From contig NZ_JBDUUH010000001.1 of assembly GCF_039939195.1 (NCBI RefSeq), forward strand, positions 620,001-684,000: a DNA stretch of 64,000 nt, given 5' to 3'. The notes below the pieces were generated by a model. It was not told where the DNA came from. It made no database searches and worked only from the letters and a program-made list of their open reading frames with translations. Within the stretch, counting starts at the first letter, position 1. Every line of letters starts with the position of its first letter. The stretch is from Foliimonas ilicis (GTDB lineage Bacteria; Pseudomonadota; Alphaproteobacteria; Rhizobiales; Rhizobiaceae). The position numbers and the translations under genes are program-made. Below are positions 7,363 through 16,164 of this stretch, piece by piece.

Positions 7363-8835
7363 TTACTTGTCGGTGACGATTTTTACCTTGTCGCCGGCAG
7401 AAACGGTCGCGCCAGGCGACATCGCGTTCAGCACCCTGAACAGATCGAGCTTGCGATCGACGCCAACCATGCTGGCAGAAAGTGAACCGATGGTCTGGCC
7501 CGGCTGCACGGTCACCACACGAATGCGCAGCGGCTTGAGGGCCGCTTTTTCGCTGGCGTTCAGCACGCGGAAAGTGCCCGCCACCGACCGCGCGACCTGA
7601 TCCAGCGAGCCGCTTGCTGCGGGCGCTGCCGTCAACAGGCGATAGACCTGACTTCCCGCACGGATGACCGTTATGTCGAACTGCCAGCCATCAGCGCGCG
7701 CCTTGGCGGTTGCCGCTTCGCTGCCATTGATCGTTTCGGTGCGCACGCTGGACGGATCAAGCCCCGCGACCCAACCGCTTTTCACATAATCCGCAAGCGA
7801 TGTGCTGGCGGCGAGATTGACGCCGTCGAAGCGCACGGCCATGTCGCCCGGACCTGTCGCCGTGACGGCGGCAGCGGTGTTGTCGATCACGAAACCTTCC
7901 GGCACCGAGAATGAGATGCCAAGGCGCGGGTGAAGGAAGGTCGTTCCCCGCACATAGCCTTCGTCGGGCGTATCGCCGAACAGCAAGCCGTCAATGCCGG
8001 CCAGGAACGCGTCGCGGTCGCGCGCGCCTGTTCCGGGCGGGCCGAATTGACGGGCATGGCGCTGCGCAAGCTCCACGCGCTGCGGCACGTTCGGGTGGCT
8101 GGCGAGGAAGTCGAGGCTCGCATCGGTTGCGCCGGTAACGGTGCGGAAATTCGCGTAGGAAGCCATGGATTGCAGGAAGCGCGAGGCGGCATAGGGATCG
8201 AAGCCTGCCTGTCCGCTTGCCTTGATGCCGATCGCGTCTGCTTCCAGTTCCTGATTGCGCGAGAATTGCGCAAGACGCAGCTTGCCGCGAATGAGTGCTA
8301 CTTTCGCTGTCTGGCTTTCGCCGAGCACGTCGGTAACGACCTTGGTCGCCAGAACTTCTTCCGCTTCCTTCTGCTGGCGCTGGACGCCGTGATTGGCGGT
8401 CACATGGCCCATTTCGTGGGCAATGACGGCGGCAAGCTCGGAGGAATCGTTTGCAAGCGCCAGGAGGCCGCGCGTGACGTAGAGATAGCCGCCCGGCAGC
8501 GCAAAGGCGTTGATGTTCGGCGAATTCAGGATGGTGATGCGGTAGGTCTGGTTCGGGTTTCCCGAAACCGTGGTCAGATTGCCGACGACTTTCGCCACCA
8601 TGCGCTCAAGCTTGGGATCGGAATATTCGCCGCCATAGGTCGCCAGAATGCGCGGATGCTGGCCGCGCGCAATCTCGGCCATGCGGTCGTTGCGCGACAC
8701 GCTGTCGACCGTCACCGGATTGTTGGATGGCTGGAAGCCGGATTCGCGCAAATCGCCGCTGAACACATTGCAGCCTGCCAAAAGCGCAAACAAACCCACG
8801 CCGCCGGCAAATCTTGCCAGGCTGCGCGCAGTCAT
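7363..8835 (-). CDS. M48-family metalloprotease lipoprotein, BepA/YfgC-like
   Basis: A 490-residue cell-envelope protease. Residues 1-22 are a lipoprotein signal ending in LLAGC, so Cys22 should be lipidated. The zinc motif HEMGH is at 140-144 with the third ligand expected in ELEADAIGIK downstream. The middle region follows the M48 fold; the last ~55 residues (VVTVQPGQTIGSL to GDKVKIV) look like a LysM-type or related wall-binding module. Homologues assist outer-membrane protein assembly or degrade misassembled barrels. The start at 8835 has only a weak ribosome site. It is convergent with rpoH2 and co-directional with thiQ but about 200 bases away, so probably independent. Confidence 0.88.
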   Translation of the reverse strand: MTARSLARFAGGVGLFALLAGCNVFSGDLRESGFQPSNNPVTVDSVSRNDRMAEIARGQHPRILATYGGEYSDPKLERMVAKVVGNLTTVSGNPNQTYRITILNSPNINAFALPGGYLYVTRGLLALANDSSELAAVIAHEMGHVTANHGVQRQQKEAEEVLATKVVTDVLGESQTAKVALIRGKLRLAQFSRNQELEADAIGIKASGQAGFDPYAASRFLQSMASYANFRTVTGATDASLDFLASHPNVPQRVELAQRHARQFGPPGTGARDRDAFLAGIDGLLFGDTPDEGYVRGTTFLHPRLGISFSVPEGFVIDNTAAAVTATGPGDMAVRFDGVNLAASTSLADYVKSGWVAGLDPSSVRTETINGSEAATAKARADGWQFDITVIRAGSQVYRLLTAAPAASGSLDQVARSVAGTFRVLNASEKAALKPLRIRVVTVQPGQTIGSLSASMVGVDRKLDLFRVLNAMSPGATVSAGDKVKIVTDK

Positions 8836-9038
8836 TCCATTTCCATTGCTGACCGTACGGCTAAGCAGGATCGTTTCCTTTCGACACTTCGGGTCAATGC
8901 CGGCCGTGGCTTGCCCCGTGAATCACCTACGCCCCACCATGGGACCTAGCCACATTCCTTCAGGCAAGACAACAACAGGAGAACGCCCCGAGCTTGCGGT
9001 TTGGCCGGAAATTATGTCCGCTTCCGGGCAGACCGGGC

Positions 9039-9782
9039 TTAAAGCGGTGCTCGCGGCCCAAAACCGATATAGTGCCGAAACGCTTCAGGTCCAGTTTCCG
9101 CAAAGAATTCAGCGGTTTTGCCGGTTAGCGCTGCTCTTCCATTATCAATGAACACCATTTGTGATGCGATGCGGCGTGCATCTTCGGGCTGGTGGGTCAC
9201 GAAAAGCACGGTCATGGGGCGCTCCTTATGAAGCTCGACCAACAAATCGAGCATATCTTCGCGCAGGGCGGGGCCGAGCGACGCGAAAGGCTCATCAAGC
9301 AACAGAACGGGCCGTTCGCGCACCAGGACGCGCGCTACCGCCACGCGCTGCCTCTCGCCCCCGGACAATTCGCGGGGCAACCTTTTTTCCTTACCAGCCA
9401 AACCGACACGCGCAAGCGCCTGCGAGACAGCCTGCCGATCCGTATCCGTCAGTTTCAAGGAAGGAGATCGGCCAAGCCCGACATTCTTCTCGACGCTCAG
9501 ATGCGCAAAAAGATTGTTTTCCTGGAAAACCATCGAAATCGGGCGAACTGCGGGCGCAAGCTGCGTGACATCGTCGTCGCCGATCAGAATGCGACCGGCC
9601 TGCGGCGTTTCGAAACCTGCGACCAGATTGAGAAGCGTCGATTTCCCCGATCCGCTCGGACCCATGATTGCGGTTATCGCCCCCGCTTCGAAGCTGACAT
9701 CGAAGTCGAAGCCTGTGTCGCCATAGCTGAACGAAACCTTGTCGAGAGCGACTTTGCGTGGGGCAGGAATGGCCGAATTCAT
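9039..9782 (-). CDS. thiQ: Thiamine ABC transporter ATP-binding protein
   Basis: A 247-residue ABC ATPase. Walker A is GPSGSGKST (41-49), the signature is LSGGERQR and Walker B is VLLLDEPFASLG, followed by the switch histidine in THQPEDA. It starts at ATG 9782, overlapping the thiP stop by ATGA, and is last of thiB-thiP-thiQ, the standard order of the thiamine/TPP importer. Its place downstream of a TPP riboswitch supports thiamine as substrate. Energises uptake on the cytoplasmic face. Confidence 0.93.
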   Translation of the reverse strand: MNSAIPAPRKVALDKVSFSYGDTGFDFDVSFEAGAITAIMGPSGSGKSTLLNLVAGFETPQAGRILIGDDDVTQLAPAVRPISMVFQENNLFAHLSVEKNVGLGRSPSLKLTDTDRQAVSQALARVGLAGKEKRLPRELSGGERQRVAVARVLVRERPVLLLDEPFASLGPALREDMLDLLVELHKERPMTVLFVTHQPEDARRIASQMVFIDNGRAALTGKTAEFFAETGPEAFRHYIGFGPRAPL

Positions 9783-11419
9783 TTTGTGGCATTCTTTCCC
9801 AAGCGATCTGCAAGCATCATCAGCGCAAGACAGAGCATTCCAAGCAGAAGAGCAAGCCCCGCCGCATCCGCCGTTCTGTAACTGCCCATACGCGACAGGA
9901 GCAGATAGGGCAGGGTCTGAACGGAATCGCTGCCGAACAACGCAATGACGCCTAGATCGCCCAGCGAAAGCGCCATCGCGAAGGCAAAGCCGGTGGCAGC
10001 GGGCCGCCGCAGCATCGGCCAGTCGATCAGGCGGAAGCGGTTCCATCCCGCAATGCCCAGCGACGTCGCAAGCTTTTCGTGGCGTTCATAGGCGGCGTCA
10101 TAGGCGGGTCTTATGGCGCGGATTGCGAAGGGCATCGCCATGACCGCGTTGACGGTGACGACCATGATTGGCGCCAGCGCAAAAACATTGCCCGTGTGCC
10201 GCAAAAGCACGAACCATCCCGCGCCGATGACGATGGGCGGCACGACCAGCACAAAGCCTGCGCCTGTATCGGTCGCGCTTTCGAGCCAGGATTGCTTGCC
10301 GCCTTTGCGCCGCGCCGCAAGCGCCATGCGTGCCATGGCAAGTGCCAGCGCGAGGCACACCGAAAGGATTGCAGAAGAGAGCGCCAGCACAAGGCTGGTC
10401 AATGTTGCCTTCTGAACGGTGCTTTCGCCTGCGAGGCGGTAGAGGTCGGCGTCCAGCCCCGCCAGCACGGTCGCCAGCATCGGAGCTGCGACGAATGCCA
10501 ATGCAAGCAGGATGAGCGCGGCGTTAAGGCCGGTTTCCAACGGGCTGATGGTCACGAACCGACGCGACGCGACAGGCAGATTGGCATCGCCGGTTACGTT
10601 CGCCCCGAAGCGTGTCAGGATGAACATGACGCAGACGGTCAGCACGACTTGCAGAAGCGTAAGTGCGACCGCGCGTGCGGGGTCGAAATCGAAACGCAGC
10701 GACTGATATATCGCGACTTCCAGCGTCGTCGCGCGCGGTCCGCCGCCCAGCGTCAATACGATGGTGAAGGATGTAATACAGAGCATGAAGACGAGGCCCG
10801 CGACGCCCGGCAGGCTGGCGCGTAAAGCAGGCCATTCGACCAGCCGAAACACGGTGCGCGCATTCATGCCGAGTTGGCTCGACAGCCGCCACTGATCGGA
10901 GGGGATCGTCTGTAGAGCTTCCAGAAACAGGCGCGTCGCCAGCGGCAGATTGAAGAAGACGTGGGCGACGAGAATGCCGGAGAGGCCATAAATTCCGGGC
11001 CATGTGCTGCCGGTCAGGCTGCTGAGCGGATCGGCGAAGAACCCGGCCCGGCCATAGAGCGCGAGTATGCCGAGTGCCGCGACGATTGCCGGGAGTGCCA
11101 GCGGCACTGCAAACAGCCGCAGGATGAAACTGCGTCCGGGGAAGGTATGATGCCGCGAAAGGGCGCGCGCGATGAGGATTGCAGGCGCGACGGACAGCAG
11201 TGTCGATAACGCCGCCTGCCAGAGCGTGAAGCGCGCGACACGCAGCAGATAAGGATCGAAGGCCGAGATCGCGCCTGATATATCGCGCGCGCCTTCGAGC
11301 ATCAGGCCGGTAAATGCACCGCCGATGAGTATGGCGATTGCGGTCAGGGCGGTGATGCCGAAAGTGATGCGGGAGTCGGCGCGGGGCATCAATGGTTGCC
11401 CGGATGATCGAGCGACCAT
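9779..11419 (-). CDS. thiP: Thiamine ABC transporter permease
   Basis: A 546-residue polytopic protein with two duplicated binding-protein-dependent transport modules and about a dozen hydrophobic segments, the fused-permease form typical of ThiP and iron(III) permeases. Conserved EAA-like loops occur in each half (for example LEALQTIPSDQWRLSSQLG and ATSLGIAGWNRF). Two starts are possible, 11419 and 11389, neither with a strong ribosome site; the longer is given. The stop overlaps thiQ by four bases. A 172-base palindromic repeat separates thiP from thiB, which is unusual inside this operon. Confidence 0.92.
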   Translation of the reverse strand: MVARSSGQPLMPRADSRITFGITALTAIAILIGGAFTGLMLEGARDISGAISAFDPYLLRVARFTLWQAALSTLLSVAPAILIARALSRHHTFPGRSFILRLFAVPLALPAIVAALGILALYGRAGFFADPLSSLTGSTWPGIYGLSGILVAHVFFNLPLATRLFLEALQTIPSDQWRLSSQLGMNARTVFRLVEWPALRASLPGVAGLVFMLCITSFTIVLTLGGGPRATTLEVAIYQSLRFDFDPARAVALTLLQVVLTVCVMFILTRFGANVTGDANLPVASRRFVTISPLETGLNAALILLALAFVAAPMLATVLAGLDADLYRLAGESTVQKATLTSLVLALSSAILSVCLALALAMARMALAARRKGGKQSWLESATDTGAGFVLVVPPIVIGAGWFVLLRHTGNVFALAPIMVVTVNAVMAMPFAIRAIRPAYDAAYERHEKLATSLGIAGWNRFRLIDWPMLRRPAATGFAFAMALSLGDLGVIALFGSDSVQTLPYLLLSRMGSYRTADAAGLALLLGMLCLALMMLADRLGKNATK

Positions 11420-11432
11420 TCAAGTGGGCGCT

Positions 11433-11604
11433 CTACGTTGCCCCCCTCTGTCCTGCCGGACATCTCCCCCACAGGTGGGGAGATTGGCTGGCCGCTGCCG
11501 CCGGATTTTTTCTTGAGAGGAAGCTGATTGGCGAAATCATAGATGAGGGCCAATCTCCCCACCCGTGGGGGAGATGTCCGGCAGGACAGAGGGGGGCAAC
11601 GTAG
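11433..11604. repeat. Long inverted-repeat element (copy 1), between thiB and thiP
   Basis: Arms of about 56 bp (11433-11488 and 11549-11604) are near-perfect reverse complements around a 60-base centre. The arms carry CTGTCCTGCCGGACATCTCC and its complement. The same arms recur at 49056-49218 with a different centre. It resembles the palindromic intergenic repeats (Bru-RS-like) reported in Brucella relatives; that identity is from memory. Transcribed with the thi operon, it would form a long hairpin between thiB and thiP. Confidence 0.9.
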
Positions 11605-11633
11605 GGCGGTCACTTCGAAACCATTCTCCGCTA

Positions 11634-12635
11634 CTACCTACTCATAACCGCAAGCCACTCATCGACCCAAGCCTTGCGGTTCTGTTCAATCTCCTCCGGC
11701 GAAAAGCTCAGCGTCTTCGCGGGCTTTACGAGCTTGTCGAAGGCTGGGTTGAGCGGCTTGTCGAGCTTGCCCGCCGGATACATCCAGTTGGTTTCGGGAA
11801 TCGCATCCTGAAAGCCCGGACCCGTCATGAACGAAAGGAATTTCGCCGAAAGCGGGTTCTTCGCGCCTGTCGTGGTGATGCCTGCGACCTCGACCTGAAT
11901 GTAATGGCCTTCCTCAAAGGCCGCTGCCTGATAGCGTTCCGAATTGTCGGCGATCATGTGGTAGGCGGGCGAGGTCGTGTAGGAAAGAACCATCGGCGCT
12001 TCGCCCTTGGTGAACAGCCCGTAGGCTTCGCTCCAGCCCGGCGTTACCGTCAGAACGCGCTTTTGCAGCTTGGCCCAGGCGTCTGCAGCTCCATCGCCAT
12101 AGACCGATTTCATCCAGAGCACGAGGCCGAGGCCGGGCGTCGAGGTGCGCGGGTCCTGAATGACGATCTTCTGTTCCGGATTGCTCTCGACCAGTTCCTT
12201 CAGGCTCTTCGGCGGGTCCTGCAGTTTTTCGGTGTCGTAGACGAATGCGAAATATCCATAGTCGAAGGGCACGAAAGTATCGTCGGTCCAGCCGCCGGGA
12301 ACCTCGACATTGGTAAGGTCGATGCCGTGCGGCGTAAACAGGCCAGTGCTTTTCGCTTCCGCCGTCAAATTCGTGTCGAGGCCGAGCACGATGTCGGCCT
12401 TGGTGGATGCGCCTTCCAGCTTGACGCGGTTCAGCAGCGCGACACCATCGGCAACCGAGACGAATTCGACGTCGCATCCACATTCGGCCTCGAAAGCTTT
12501 TTCGACGGCGGGACCGGGGCCCCACTCGGCGGTAAAACTGTCATAGGTATAGACAGTGAGCTTTTCCTGCGCGGCAGCCGCTGTCGCGAAGGGCGCAATG
12601 GAAAGAGCTAGAACAGCGGTGAGTTTCATACGCAT
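11634..12635 (-). CDS. thiB: Thiamine-binding periplasmic protein
   Basis: A 333-residue solute-binding protein with a cleavable signal peptide (MRMKLTAVLALSIAPFATAAAAQ). The mature part begins EKLTVYTYDSFTAEWGPG and contains the VLGLDTNL and FDYGYFAFVYD blocks typical of TbpA/ThiB, which captures thiamine, its monophosphate or pyrophosphate in the periplasm. Of three nearby ATGs, the one at 12635 is the right distance from AGGAG; ATG 12641 abuts that site directly. First gene of thiBPQ and directly downstream of the TPP riboswitch. Confidence 0.94.
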   Translation of the reverse strand: MRMKLTAVLALSIAPFATAAAAQEKLTVYTYDSFTAEWGPGPAVEKAFEAECGCDVEFVSVADGVALLNRVKLEGASTKADIVLGLDTNLTAEAKSTGLFTPHGIDLTNVEVPGGWTDDTFVPFDYGYFAFVYDTEKLQDPPKSLKELVESNPEQKIVIQDPRTSTPGLGLVLWMKSVYGDGAADAWAKLQKRVLTVTPGWSEAYGLFTKGEAPMVLSYTTSPAYHMIADNSERYQAAAFEEGHYIQVEVAGITTTGAKNPLSAKFLSFMTGPGFQDAIPETNWMYPAGKLDKPLNPAFDKLVKPAKTLSFSPEEIEQNRKAWVDEWLAVMSR

Positions 12636-12687
12636 CGACATCTCCTTTTTCTCGAGTGGAAGGAGAATGAGGCGTCGCTTGAACGAA

Positions 12688-12792
12688 GCATCTAATCCCT
12701 CCGCCGGTGCAAACCGGATCAGGTTCAGCGGGTTGGCTTTCAAGCCTCTCAGCCGGGTTCGCGAAAAACGCGTCCGGCACCCCGTTAGATGC
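12688..12792 (-). promoter_or_regulatory. TPP (THI-box) riboswitch controlling thiBPQ
   Basis: Read on the minus strand, the element has the P1 stem GCATCTAA/TTAGATGC closing 12688-12792, the CTGAGA pyrimidine-sensor block, CCCGCTGAACCTGATCCGG, and the final GCGGAGGGA. These are the conserved THI-box segments. It lies about 50 bases upstream of thiB, so thiamine pyrophosphate should repress the importer, probably at translation or by early termination. Confidence 0.96.
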
Positions 12793-12887
12793 CTTTGACA
12801 TAGGACGGCTTGATTGCCCGCGCAAGCGCTAGTTAAGAGCGCCTGCGGGCTTCCTATGCGTGTGCCGGGCATGATAGAGGCGGCTGC

Positions 12888-13532
12888 ATGAGCCGATTTA
12901 CAATCCTGCTTGGCGGCGATCTCGTGCCGACACCGCTGCTTGCCGCGCAGATCGAAAGAACGCGCGTCATCGCTGCCGATGGCGGTATGCGCCACGCAGC
13001 TATGCTTGGTCTGATGCCGGAGCTTTGGGTCGGCGATTTCGATTCCGTCCCCGAAGGGCTGCCGGAGCCATATTCGTCCATCCAGCGCGAAACCTTCCCG
13101 GCGGAAAAAGACGCAACCGATGGCGAGCTTGCGATCGGTGCAGCACTTTCGCGTGGTGCGAACTCTTTGGTCATTGCTGGTGCGTTCGGCGGTCCGCGTG
13201 CCGACCATGCATTTTTGCATATGGCGCTGGCGCTTCATCTGGCCGAAAACGGCACGAATGTCCTTCTCACCAGCGGCAAGCAGGAAGGCTATCCGCTGCC
13301 GACCGGCTCTTCGCAATTCGACTATGAAGACGGCACTTTGTTCAGCATTCTTGCCTTTTCCGACCTGGTCGGCCTTACGGTTTCGGGCGCGAAATGGCCG
13401 CTTCACAATGTCGATGTGCCATTCGGTTCGTCGCTCACCATATCCAATGAAAGCCGGGGCCGGCTGTGCATCACGCTTGAGCGTGGCCGCGCGCTGCTTC
13501 TGGCGCATCCGTTTCCCGATCCGAAAGATTAA
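12888..13532 (+). CDS. Thiamine pyrophosphokinase
   Basis: A 214-residue enzyme that transfers pyrophosphate from ATP to thiamine, making TPP. The N-terminal Rossmann-like part has AADGGMRHA and WVGDFDSV (near residues 34-56), then EKDATDGELA, the three motifs characteristic of thiamine diphosphokinases. The C-terminal beta-rich substrate domain ends at residue 214. The start at 12888 has AGAGG upstream. It diverges from the riboswitch-controlled importer: uptake on one side, activation on the other. Two bases separate it from the ABC-F gene, which may be cotranscribed. Confidence 0.92.
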   Translation: MSRFTILLGGDLVPTPLLAAQIERTRVIAADGGMRHAAMLGLMPELWVGDFDSVPEGLPEPYSSIQRETFPAEKDATDGELAIGAALSRGANSLVIAGAFGGPRADHAFLHMALALHLAENGTNVLLTSGKQEGYPLPTGSSQFDYEDGTLFSILAFSDLVGLTVSGAKWPLHNVDVPFGSSLTISNESRGRLCITLERGRALLLAHPFPDPKD

Positions 13533-13534
13533 GC

Positions 13535-15349
13535 ATGGCTCCTCCTCCTCTTCTCAAGCTCGACGGGATCCGGCTGACCTTTGGCGGCACGCCGCTTCTG
13601 GACGGCGCCGATCTTTCCGTCACGGCGGGCGACCGTATCGCGCTTGTCGGCCGTAACGGTTCAGGCAAATCCACATTGCTGAAGATCGCGGCGGGGCTGG
13701 TCGATGCGCAGGATGGTGAGGTTTTCCGCCATCCTTCCGCGACCATTCGCTATCTGCCGCAAATGCCGGACATGGAAGGTTTTTCGAACACCCTCTCCTA
13801 TGTCGAGGCCGGTCTTGGACCCGCGGACGATCCGCATCGCGCCGTCTATCTGCTCAACCATCTGGGTTTGAGCGGCGAGGAGCAGCCCAACGATCTTTCT
13901 GGCGGCGAAGCACGCCGTGCCGCCCTTGCGCGCGTTCTGGCTCCTCAGCCCGATATTCTGCTGCTCGACGAGCCGACCAACCATCTCGATCTGCAGGTCA
14001 TCGAATGGCTGGAAGACGAGTTGAACCGTACGTCTTCGGCCATGATCGTGATTTCGCATGACAGGCGCTTTCTTGAACGCGTCAGCCGCGCGACGGTGTG
14101 GCTTGACCGCGGGCAGACGCGGCGTCTTGACCGTGGCTTTTCTCATTTTGAAGAATGGCGCGACACGATCCTGGAGGAAGAAGAGCGCGAACAGCACAAG
14201 CTCGGTCGCCAGATCGTTCGTGAGGAACATTGGTTGCGCTACGGCGTGACCGCGCGCCGCAAGCGCAATATGCGCCGGTTGGGCGAATTGCAGACGATGC
14301 GCCAGCGCTTTCGCGGGCATAAGGGCGCGGAAGGCGTCGCAACGATGGTTGCCAGCGATGCCGCCGAATCCGGCAAGCTGGTCATCGAGGCCAAGAACAT
14401 CTCGAAAAGCTTTGGCGATCTGACGGTCGTGCAGGATTTCTCGTCGCGCATCCAGCGTGGCGACCGCATCGGCCTTGTCGGGCCGAATGGTGCTGGCAAG
14501 ACGACATTGCTCAAAATGCTGACCGGCGAATTGCAGCCGGATACCGGCTCGGTCCGCCTTGGTACTAATCTCGAAATCGCGACGCTCGACCAGAAACGCG
14601 CCGCGGTCGATCCGCAGGAAACGCTCGGCCAGTTCCTGACCGACGGGCGCGGCGAGACGGTCGTCATCAATGGCGAGGAACGCCACGTCGTCTCCTACAT
14701 GAAGGACTTCCTGTTCAAGCCGGAAATGGCCCGTACGCCGGTGCGGGAACTCTCCGGCGGGGAGCGTGCGCGGTTGATTCTGGCGCGTGTTCTGGCGCGT
14801 CCGGCAAATCTTCTGGTGCTGGACGAACCGACCAACGATCTCGACATGGAAACGCTGGAACTGCTTCAGGAACTCGTCGCAGGCTTTGCCGGCACGGTCA
14901 TCCTCGTCAGCCACGACCGCGATTTTCTCGACAGAACCGTCACCAGCATCATCGCGCCGGAACCCGGCGGGCGTTGGGTGGAATATGCGGGCGGCTACGC
15001 CGACATGCTGGCGCAGCGCGGCGGCACAAAGCTTAACGACAGACGCGCCGTGCCCAAAACATCCGGCGATGAGCCGCGCGCTGCGGCACAGACGCAAAGC
15101 CGCGAGCCGGCGAAGAAGCTTTCCTACAAACAGAAATTCGCGCTCGACACGCTTCCGGGAAAGATGGCAGCCGTGACGACTGCAATCTCAGCACTTGAAA
15201 ACAACATCGCGGACCCGGCCTTCTACGAACGCGACCCGAAAGGTTTTCAAAAAACGATCGCCGCCCTGGACAAAGAGCGCGCAACGCTCGCCTCCATGGA
15301 AGAAGAGTGGCTCGAACTCGAAATGCTGCGGGAAGAGCTTGAGGGGTAA
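13535..15349 (+). CDS. uup: ABC-F family ATPase, Uup-like
   Basis: A 604-residue soluble protein with two ABC domains and no membrane segments. Walker A motifs are GRNGSGKST (40-48) and GPNGAGKTT in the second half; signatures are LSGGEARR and LSGGERAR; both Walker B boxes are LLDEPTN/VLDEPTN followed by D, the ABC-F pattern. A charged linker joins the domains. Residues from about 535 (TLPGKMAAVTTAISALENN onward) form a coiled coil as in Uup, which binds DNA or ribosomes. ABC-F proteins act on the ribosome, not in transport. The exact paralogue (Uup rather than EttA or Ydf types) is judged from the C-terminal coiled coil. Confidence 0.88.
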   Translation: MAPPPLLKLDGIRLTFGGTPLLDGADLSVTAGDRIALVGRNGSGKSTLLKIAAGLVDAQDGEVFRHPSATIRYLPQMPDMEGFSNTLSYVEAGLGPADDPHRAVYLLNHLGLSGEEQPNDLSGGEARRAALARVLAPQPDILLLDEPTNHLDLQVIEWLEDELNRTSSAMIVISHDRRFLERVSRATVWLDRGQTRRLDRGFSHFEEWRDTILEEEEREQHKLGRQIVREEHWLRYGVTARRKRNMRRLGELQTMRQRFRGHKGAEGVATMVASDAAESGKLVIEAKNISKSFGDLTVVQDFSSRIQRGDRIGLVGPNGAGKTTLLKMLTGELQPDTGSVRLGTNLEIATLDQKRAAVDPQETLGQFLTDGRGETVVINGEERHVVSYMKDFLFKPEMARTPVRELSGGERARLILARVLARPANLLVLDEPTNDLDMETLELLQELVAGFAGTVILVSHDRDFLDRTVTSIIAPEPGGRWVEYAGGYADMLAQRGGTKLNDRRAVPKTSGDEPRAAAQTQSREPAKKLSYKQKFALDTLPGKMAAVTTAISALENNIADPAFYERDPKGFQKTIAALDKERATLASMEEEWLELEMLREELEG

Positions 15350-15544
15350 GATATGCCCGACCGAAGGTCGGCAAAAAACCAACGATTTGGCTTTTTGAAT
15401 GTCGAACGCCCGCAGCCATAGCGTAGGGCAGGAGTGGCTCGGCTTTGCCTCGTTCGAGGCACGCACGGGGATGCCGCTTGCCGTGTGAACAAAAACTCCA
15501 ATTTCATGTTTTTTATTCACCCCCTCGCACCCGCTCCTATCATC

Positions 15545-15900
15545 ACCCCACTGTCTGAGCGGGGAGCCGGTGCGCACCGGGTATCGGTTCAGACAGCGGT
15601 GACCTCCCGCCAACAGCTACGGTAGCTGCTGGATCCGAGGGCATCCGACAGGTCGGCGCGTCGAAGATGCGTTCATGGCGGGAAGTGACAAACCCCGCCG
15701 ATGAAACATCCCAAAGCGTGCGGAGAAACCGCGATGTTCATCTGCACTATTGAATGCAGGAGACATTGTGCCCGACCGACTGGATAGCAAAGACCGGCGG
15801 GGTGCGGACGTCGCGCCACATATTACTTACACTAGGAAGGCACGGCCAGGCGCCCCGCTTCCCGGTTCTTTGACAATGGCCAGACGGTGAAAACCGGGCG
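15545..15900. other. Gene-poor stretch with structured, possibly non-coding RNA element
   Basis: The 813 bases between the ABC-F gene and the gene ending at 16165 hold no convincing CDS. Dense pairing lies at 15551-15700: CTGTCTGA (15551-15558) with TCAGACAG (15589-15596) enclosing the perfect palindrome CCGGTGCGCACCGG (15567-15580); CAGCTA/TAGCTG (15614-15628); and TCCCGCC (15605-15611) with GGCGGGA (15677-15683) closing a multibranch loop. No RNA family was recognised. Features of tmRNA, RNase P, 6S and SRP RNA were looked for and not found. Strand is undetermined. Confidence 0.35.
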
Positions 15901-15962
15901 TGGCGATGATGAAATGTATCTGCGTGCTCGACAAGCTCAGCATGAGGAGCGTTAGCGCTTCA

Positions 15963-16109
15963 GTGCGTCCTTCGAGGCTAGCTTCGCTTGCACCTCAGGA
16001 TGAGGGAGGTGGATTTCGATAAAAAAATCTGGCCTGCCGCTCTCAAAATTGAAGTGCACCCACTTCCCTCATCCTGAGGTGCGAACGCAGTGAGCCTCGA
16101 AGGACGCAC
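15963..16109. repeat. Palindromic intergenic repeat
   Basis: Outer arms GTGCGTCCTTCGAGGCT (15963-15979) and its complement ending at 16109 enclose inner arms CACCTCAGGATGAGGGA and its complement. The element could form a large cruciform or hairpin. Sequences with TGCGTCCTTCGAGGC and CCTCAGGATGAGG are, from memory, common dispersed repeats in Rhizobiales. It sits between convergent genes. Confidence 0.85.
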
Positions 16110-16164
16110 CAGCTACGAACTACACTGCCAATGCAGGGCGCGCGACGGAACTCACCAACCCCAA

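Noticed and set aside
15545..15900. tmRNA, RNase P RNA, 6S RNA or SRP RNA in the gene-poor stretch
   Set aside because: No tag-peptide reading frame, no P4/CR-I type RNase P core and no GGTCAGGTCCGGAAGG-type SRP loop was found.
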